Source: a virus
Length of the DNA: 44,022 nucleotides
Virus record (IMG/VR): IMGVR_UViG_3300046652_000006
Span: 1-44,022 of that record
Direction: 5' to 3' (one strand)
Part shown: in pieces, positions 40,315-44,022 of the stretch
Position numbering within the stretch: the first letter of the stretch is position 1
Layout of the letters: each line of letters begins with the position of its first letter
The notes under the pieces: model-generated
What the model was told of the DNA's origin: nothing
Databases searched by the model: none
Seen by the model: only the letters and a program-made list of their open reading frames with translations
Translations under genes and position numbers: made by a program

Positions 40315-41150
40315 AGGATTCGTATTAATTTGTACATGCCGAGGTATGGCGGCAAGTTGTTATGCGCCCCGCCTCCACCAGTATTAGTGTTCGTCGTTGC
40401 CACCGTAACGCCGGTCGTATCGACAGAGGTCAATGATGCGCCGTCCAAAGCCGTTGGGCTTCCAAATACGTCCACGCTCGTTGATCCAGTATTATCAACG
40501 TGGATATTTTGGTTCTTGCTTCTTTTATGCTGATGTCCAGAGTCCGTTACGACGCTTGTCGCCGTATGCGTATGCGATGGCATCTCAGGAGTTGTCAGAA
40601 CATGGGTGGCTTCTCCGCCAGTCGCAGCAAGAGCGTAAGTGGTTCCAGCCCCGATAGACATCCGATCCCTGTAGTCTGGGAGATTAAATGTGGTTGTCGT
40701 ATCTCCAGCCCCAAACGTGGTCCCAATGAGTGCAAATAGAGTGGCATAAGTGACTCGGCTTATAGCCGTCCCGTCAGCCAAATGCCACTTAGCGTTCGGG
40801 GCAGTAGCAACTGGATAATCGATGACACCCCCAAGTGGAACAACCACGTTTCCAACAACCGTCAAATCCGTCGCTGCTGGCTTGTACCAGTAGTCCGTTC
40901 CAAGGATCTGCGCTAACTGATAGCGGAGTCTCTCAAGTTCCCCGGCTATGGATGTAGCATTGCTGAGGACACTTCCTGGGAATGGAGCGGTCTGAATCTG
41001 CGCATCGGCATCAGTATCAGAATGACCGCCTGCCCCTGAAGCATCCAATAACGCTCCGATATTCGCCAGCTCCGCATTTCTCTCAGCCGACGTAATCAGT
41101 TGATCTACGACGACTGTGTTAAGTGGTATCGTTCCGGTTGTTCCGCTCAT
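40311..41150 (-). CDS. Collar-domain tail fibre protein
   Basis: 279 residues. The N-terminal ~110 residues are a helical attachment part (AERNAELANIGALLDASGAG, SIAGELERLRYQLAQILGTD). The collar domain follows: VVVPLGGVIDYPVATAPNAK, WHLADGTAISRVTYATLFAL, IGTTFGAGDTTTTFNLPDYR and EMPSHTHT, ending HNNLPPYLGMYKLIRIL. The DGTAIS...YATLFALIGTTFG...NLPDYR signature is the phage tail collar fold. Probably a receptor-contacting fibre tip or cap. Overlaps the hub gene by 4 bases. Confidence 0.88.
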   Translation of the reverse strand: MSGTTGTIPLNTVVVDQLITSAERNAELANIGALLDASGAGGHSDTDADAQIQTAPFPGSVLSNATSIAGELERLRYQLAQILGTDYWYKPAATDLTVVGNVVVPLGGVIDYPVATAPNAKWHLADGTAISRVTYATLFALIGTTFGAGDTTTTFNLPDYRDRMSIGAGTTYALAATGGEATHVLTTPEMPSHTHTATSVVTDSGHQHKRSKNQNIHVDNTGSTSVDVFGSPTALDGASLTSVDTTGVTVATTNTNTGGGGAHNNLPPYLGMYKLIRIL

Positions 41151-42703
41151 ATGCGAACTCCCCTTGGGCTATATAGGTATATTAGCTCTGACAGAAAAAA
41201 TGGTTGCCCTGTCGCATTGTTAATAAACTCTCCCTGGAAATCTCGCCCATAATACCCAACATCAATGGTCGCCGGCACGAGGCTATCTCCGGCGAATGTA
41301 TCGACATCGTAATGGGCACTATCATACTTGGCTCCACTTCCAGTAAGAGTGAAAGTCGCGTCAGTCCGTCTAACTCCATCAATATAGGATTGCATCGTAA
41401 AATCTACTCCGCTGGATGCGCTTCCCCTGAATACGATCCCCTTGAAATGCTTCCAAGCGCGAGGGGCTCCGAGGTCTTGTCGGATAGTTCTGATCCTGGT
41501 CCTATAAGCGTTCCCGTTATCATCGTCGTCAGATTGCTCTAGCTTCCAAATCCTTCCAGAGTAATCCCCCGTCCACAACTGCCAATCGCCAGGGCCATTT
41601 CTCACTTCCCATACCGCCGAAGCATCGTACCCGCTATCAAAATCCTCGTTATCGTGGATGATCCACGCTTGAGAAGGGTCTTTGTCTACAAAATAGGTAA
41701 GGGCGATGTTATTGTTTGATCCACCCTCCTGCATAAACCATTTTATCGCTCTTAGTTTGCGATCATAGGCGCAACAAAAGTTCTCGATATTGGAGAGCGT
41801 GATATTGTCTCGAATGAATTTGTCGATATACGCAGGACGAGCAATGGGGGAAGCCGAATATGAACCCGTAGCAACGATCCCTTGCAGATTGTAGATCGTC
41901 GAATCCTCGGCCATGATAAAAAGGTTGTTATTTGCCTTGCAGACGAGCCGCCAATGAGCAGCGCCGCCATCCCATAGAGATTCATGGTATCCCCAATTTT
42001 GGCTATTGGAGTCGGTGTCGTCTATGAGATAAGTTTTCGTCTTATCCCAAACAAATAGCTGACCGCCAAGATCAATGCCACCGACAAGCCCGCCCTTAGA
42101 ATAAACTGGAATCTGAATGACATCGGCATCTCCGAAGTTCCAAGGCTCTGCAATCTTAGATGCCCATACACTGTCTTTCGTAATCGCCCATGCCCTGATA
42201 TTGGCGTTCCTAGCGTGATTGATTATTTGGAATGGCATTCCACTCGTTGATCCCCAGGATGTTGCTGTAGTCACCGCCGTTGAAGTCGGCGCGGACCCAT
42301 CCCAATACTGAGGTGCGATTTGTCCATCAGCCCACATGACATATTGAGTGATCGTCTGTCCTGACTGGGCGCCGATCTGCATGAATGAAATTGGATTAGA
42401 CGTTGATTGGCCCGACTTCAAGACATTTGATGCGTTCGTATGATAGACCTTCCCATTTGAAGCAAATAGGTGGAAGTAAGATCCGTTCGACAACCTAAAT
42501 TGGAACCCAGACTGGACACGCGCCGGCAATGGCGTCCCTAGGAATAATGCGTTGCCTCCCCGCTTCGATAACCCATTCTCATGAAAATTGAGGTTCTTCG
42601 ATGGCAGGACCAGAGAGGTGACTGGAAGCAGTTCTTGACTCCGGTCATCTCTCAGGCCGGTCTGGAGGAATGGACTTCGGAGAACTTGACCGCTATAGGC
42701 CAT
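41147..42703 (-). CDS. Tail hub-like protein (P22 gp10-like), full copy
   Basis: 518 residues, full version of the fragment at 1-381. MAYSGQVLRSPFLQTGLRDD then SLVLPSKNLNFHENGLSKRG is the typical start of phage stabilisation/hub proteins. WD-like beta blades follow: FMQIGAQSGQTITQYVMWAD, IAEPWNFGDADVIQIPVYSK, YLIDDTDSNSQNWGYHESLW, QAWIIHDNEDFDSGYDASAV. Proteins with this layout close the tail under the adaptor. Overlaps the neighbouring genes by 1-4 bases on both sides. Confidence 0.68.
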   Translation of the reverse strand: MAYSGQVLRSPFLQTGLRDDRSQELLPVTSLVLPSKNLNFHENGLSKRGGNALFLGTPLPARVQSGFQFRLSNGSYFHLFASNGKVYHTNASNVLKSGQSTSNPISFMQIGAQSGQTITQYVMWADGQIAPQYWDGSAPTSTAVTTATSWGSTSGMPFQIINHARNANIRAWAITKDSVWASKIAEPWNFGDADVIQIPVYSKGGLVGGIDLGGQLFVWDKTKTYLIDDTDSNSQNWGYHESLWDGGAAHWRLVCKANNNLFIMAEDSTIYNLQGIVATGSYSASPIARPAYIDKFIRDNITLSNIENFCCAYDRKLRAIKWFMQEGGSNNNIALTYFVDKDPSQAWIIHDNEDFDSGYDASAVWEVRNGPGDWQLWTGDYSGRIWKLEQSDDDDNGNAYRTRIRTIRQDLGAPRAWKHFKGIVFRGSASSGVDFTMQSYIDGVRRTDATFTLTGSGAKYDSAHYDVDTFAGDSLVPATIDVGYYGRDFQGEFINNATGQPFFLSELIYLYSPRGVRI

Positions 42704-42996
42704 CAGGAATCCTTCGCATCATTGGCTTTCACGAAAATATCTTCATCGGCGTCCTGTGCTTTCTTCCATGTTGATGACGGAGTAGAACGCCCCTGAAATC
42801 CGGTACTCCCTGTCGTCGTTCTCCTTCTCCAGAAGAAGAAGTAATCCGTCACAGGGGTAATGCCGGGATAGAGGTTCATAATGTGGGACCGCGAGGCCAC
42901 GCCAATCGTTCCAGATGGGATAGGCATCCCAGTCCCTCGGGGTCCTTTCCCGAAATCAATGGCCGATCGGCGGCGCTCAGCGGTATCTATTGCCAT
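42703..42996 (-). CDS. Small tail-associated protein, copy beside HNH gene
   Basis: 97 residues; twin of the protein at 381-671 with high protein identity (FGKGPRGTGMPIPSGTIG, PGITPVTDYFFFWRRRT). Here it starts with ATG at 42996, because the endonuclease gene now separates it from the 313-residue gene with which the left copy is coupled. TGATG with the hub gene. Structural role by position only. Confidence 0.8.
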   Translation of the reverse strand: MAIDTAERRRSAIDFGKGPRGTGMPIPSGTIGVASRSHIMNLYPGITPVTDYFFFWRRRTTTGSTGFQGRSTPSSTWKKAQDADEDIFVKANDAKDS

Positions 42997-43025
42997 ATTG
43001 GTGTATGTTGTGCCATAATATATCC

Positions 43026-43619
43026 ATGATTACTAAATGGCCTTGCCTCAAGAAAATGCCTTACCCATGCACTTGCGGTTGCGGTGGATTTGCTCAAAGA
43101 AATAAATACGAAGTTAAGCGTTTCCCTGTATTTATTCGAGGGCACCAATTCAGAGGAAAATTTAATTTTAACTGGAATGGAGGCGTTCGTATAAGTCAGG
43201 GATATCGACTCATTCTTTCTCCTGGACATCCCAATGCAGACCAGTCTGGATATGTTAGGGAGCATTGCCTTGTGATGAGCGCCTATCTCAAACGTCCTCT
43301 TGATAAAACTGAAATTGTGCATCACATCAATGGTGTCAAAACCGACAATCGCATAGAAAATCTTGTGATTACCAATCGCGCTGAACATGCGTCTCATCAT
43401 CATAAAGGAGTCTTGAAGCCAAATAGTCTTAAAAATATTAGAGGTCATACTTCTAAAGAAATGAAAAAAATCTGGAGAACGTCTCGAAAACACCATCGGC
43501 AAAAGCCAATCGTATGTAGGAATTGTAGTGGATCGTTCTTCTCCAAAAAACGAAGACTTAAGCAAATTTATTGTTCCCATCATTGCTATATCCTTTTCAA
43601 GAAAACTGACCTTTTGTAA
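43026..43619 (+). CDS. Free-standing HNH endonuclease inserted between late genes
   Basis: 197 residues if started at ATG 43026; ATG 43056 (MPYPCTCGCGGFAQRNK) or TTG 42990 are alternatives, none with a good ribosome site. It carries an N-terminal CTCGCGG knuckle, an HNH core REHCLVMSAYLKRPLDKTEI then VHHINGVKTDNRIENLVI, and a C-terminal ribbon VCRNCSGSFF...YCSHHCY. It is the only rightward gene in the late block and is absent from the left-hand variant. Its last 23 bases overlap the end of the 313-residue gene copy. Looks like a recent homing insertion. Confidence 0.9.
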   Translation: MITKWPCLKKMPYPCTCGCGGFAQRNKYEVKRFPVFIRGHQFRGKFNFNWNGGVRISQGYRLILSPGHPNADQSGYVREHCLVMSAYLKRPLDKTEIVHHINGVKTDNRIENLVITNRAEHASHHHKGVLKPNSLKNIRGHTSKEMKKIWRTSRKHHRQKPIVCRNCSGSFFSKKRRLKQIYCSHHCYILFKKTDLL

Positions 43620-44022
43620 AAACATTTCCGTCATCCGAAAGAGCAGATGTAGCAATCACCGTTCCCGCGTTGTTTTTAATCTTCTCCTGGCTCGATGTAG
43701 CCGTATGTTCGTTGCGAAGACTCATGTAGGAAAGCATGAGTGCCTGTTGGATTGTAGGAGTGGCACTCGGAACTCCCGTAAGCTCTGACATCGTATCGGT
43801 GCTAAGGGCCGTACGAATCTGAGTCAGAACCGAAGCTAAAGCCGTCGTGCCGAGAGCATTGACCGTTCCAATCGTTACGCCAGTCTGACTGGCCCCGAGA
43901 TTGACCGTCGATACCGTCGGATCAAAATTGCTTATCTTCCCTGTTAGAGGCAATGCCGCATAAATGGCCTTTAGGTCAACTGCCGCGCTATCAGCCGTTA
44001 CATGACCCGTCATAGTCTCATT
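43597..44022 (-). CDS. Virion/tail-associated protein, C-terminal part, variant copy
   Basis: The C-terminal ~140 residues of a protein nearly identical to residues ~173-313 of the gene at 668-1609; it runs off the right edge. Changes are mild (DPTVSTVNL against DQTVSTVNL, SALSDDGNVFTKGQFS against GALSDDGSVYTKGQLT). Beyond 43920 the DNA is identical to the left copy, so past the window edge it is expected to continue as the left sequence. Confidence 0.85.
   Translation of the reverse strand, partial: NETMTGHVTADSAAVDLKAIYAALPLTGKISNFDPTVSTVNLGASQTGVTIGTVNALGTTALASVLTQIRTALSTDTMSELTGVPSATPTIQQALMLSYMSLRNEHTATSSQEKIKNNAGTVIATSALSDDGNVFTKGQFS
43920..44022. repeat. Right copy of 103-base exact terminal match
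   Basis: Identical to 991-1093. Together they allow circular closure with a genome length of 42,929 bases (43920 minus 991). Confidence 0.9.

Noticed and set aside
1-44022. Integrase, attachment site, CRISPR array or reverse transcriptase with variable repeat
   Set aside because: None seen. The repeats found are coding modules, terminal matches or short operators, and there is no recombinase gene with tyrosine or serine signature motifs.

Overview
The window reads as the genome of a tailed double-stranded DNA bacteriophage of short-tailed (podovirus-like) type, probably assembled from an environmental or mixed sample. Genes are dense, neighbours are mostly joined by 4-base ATGA/GTGA or TAATG overlaps, and base composition is roughly balanced. 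Terminase, portal, SU10-type major capsid protein, P22-like tail adaptor and hub-like proteins, glycine-rich ejection proteins, a collar-type fibre and an M15 endolysin are all present. There is no tail tape measure, tail tube, integrase, rRNA or recognisable tRNA. The host cannot be named. Several late proteins carry N-terminal signal peptides and zinc-ribbon microproteins are unusually numerous.

The ends show that the molecule is circular or terminally redundant and that two strain variants are caught in one contig. The last 103 bases (43920-44022) are identical to 991-1093. Bases 1-990 are a diverged version of 42.3-43.9 kb, carrying the hub N-terminus, the 97-residue protein and the end of the 313-residue protein. 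The right-hand copy also holds a free-standing HNH endonuclease gene between two genes that are directly coupled in the left-hand copy. Cutting at the shared segment gives a circle of 42,929 bases, with bases 1-990 as a side arm from a strain without the endonuclease.

Layout. (a) 14.0 kb leftward to 1, then through the circle junction and from 44.0 kb down to 27.6 kb: one leftward late block of about 30 kb. In transcription order it holds a putative small terminase, small coupled genes, a secreted repeat protein, large terminase, portal, scaffold candidate, major capsid protein, a methyltransferase/glycosyltransferase pair, tail adaptor, hub, collar fibre, three ejection-protein candidates, two secreted fibre-like proteins, endolysin and a cluster of one- and two-helix membrane proteins (lysis). 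(b) 14.0-14.49 kb: a divergent control region with a strong sigma70-like promoter and five copies of TATCAyATG. (c) 14.49-18.3 kb rightward: an early operon of small accessory proteins ending in a strong hairpin, followed by a small HTH gene. (d) 22.0-18.6 kb leftward: superfamily II helicase, a Cys-rich microprotein, VRR-NUC nuclease and a VapE-type helicase with a degenerate TOPRIM-like N-terminus. (e) 22.0-27.6 kb rightward: ribbon-helix-helix regulator, YqaJ exonuclease, RecT annealing protein, an ECF-like sigma factor and an HNH endonuclease, interleaved with microproteins.

A plausible programme, inferred from layout: the control region fires the early operon; the ribbon-helix-helix protein controls the replication/recombination operons through two TTGTATACAT sites; exonuclease, RecT, helicases and nuclease replicate and recombine the genome with host polymerase, since no DNA polymerase gene is seen; and the sigma-like protein may switch on the late block.
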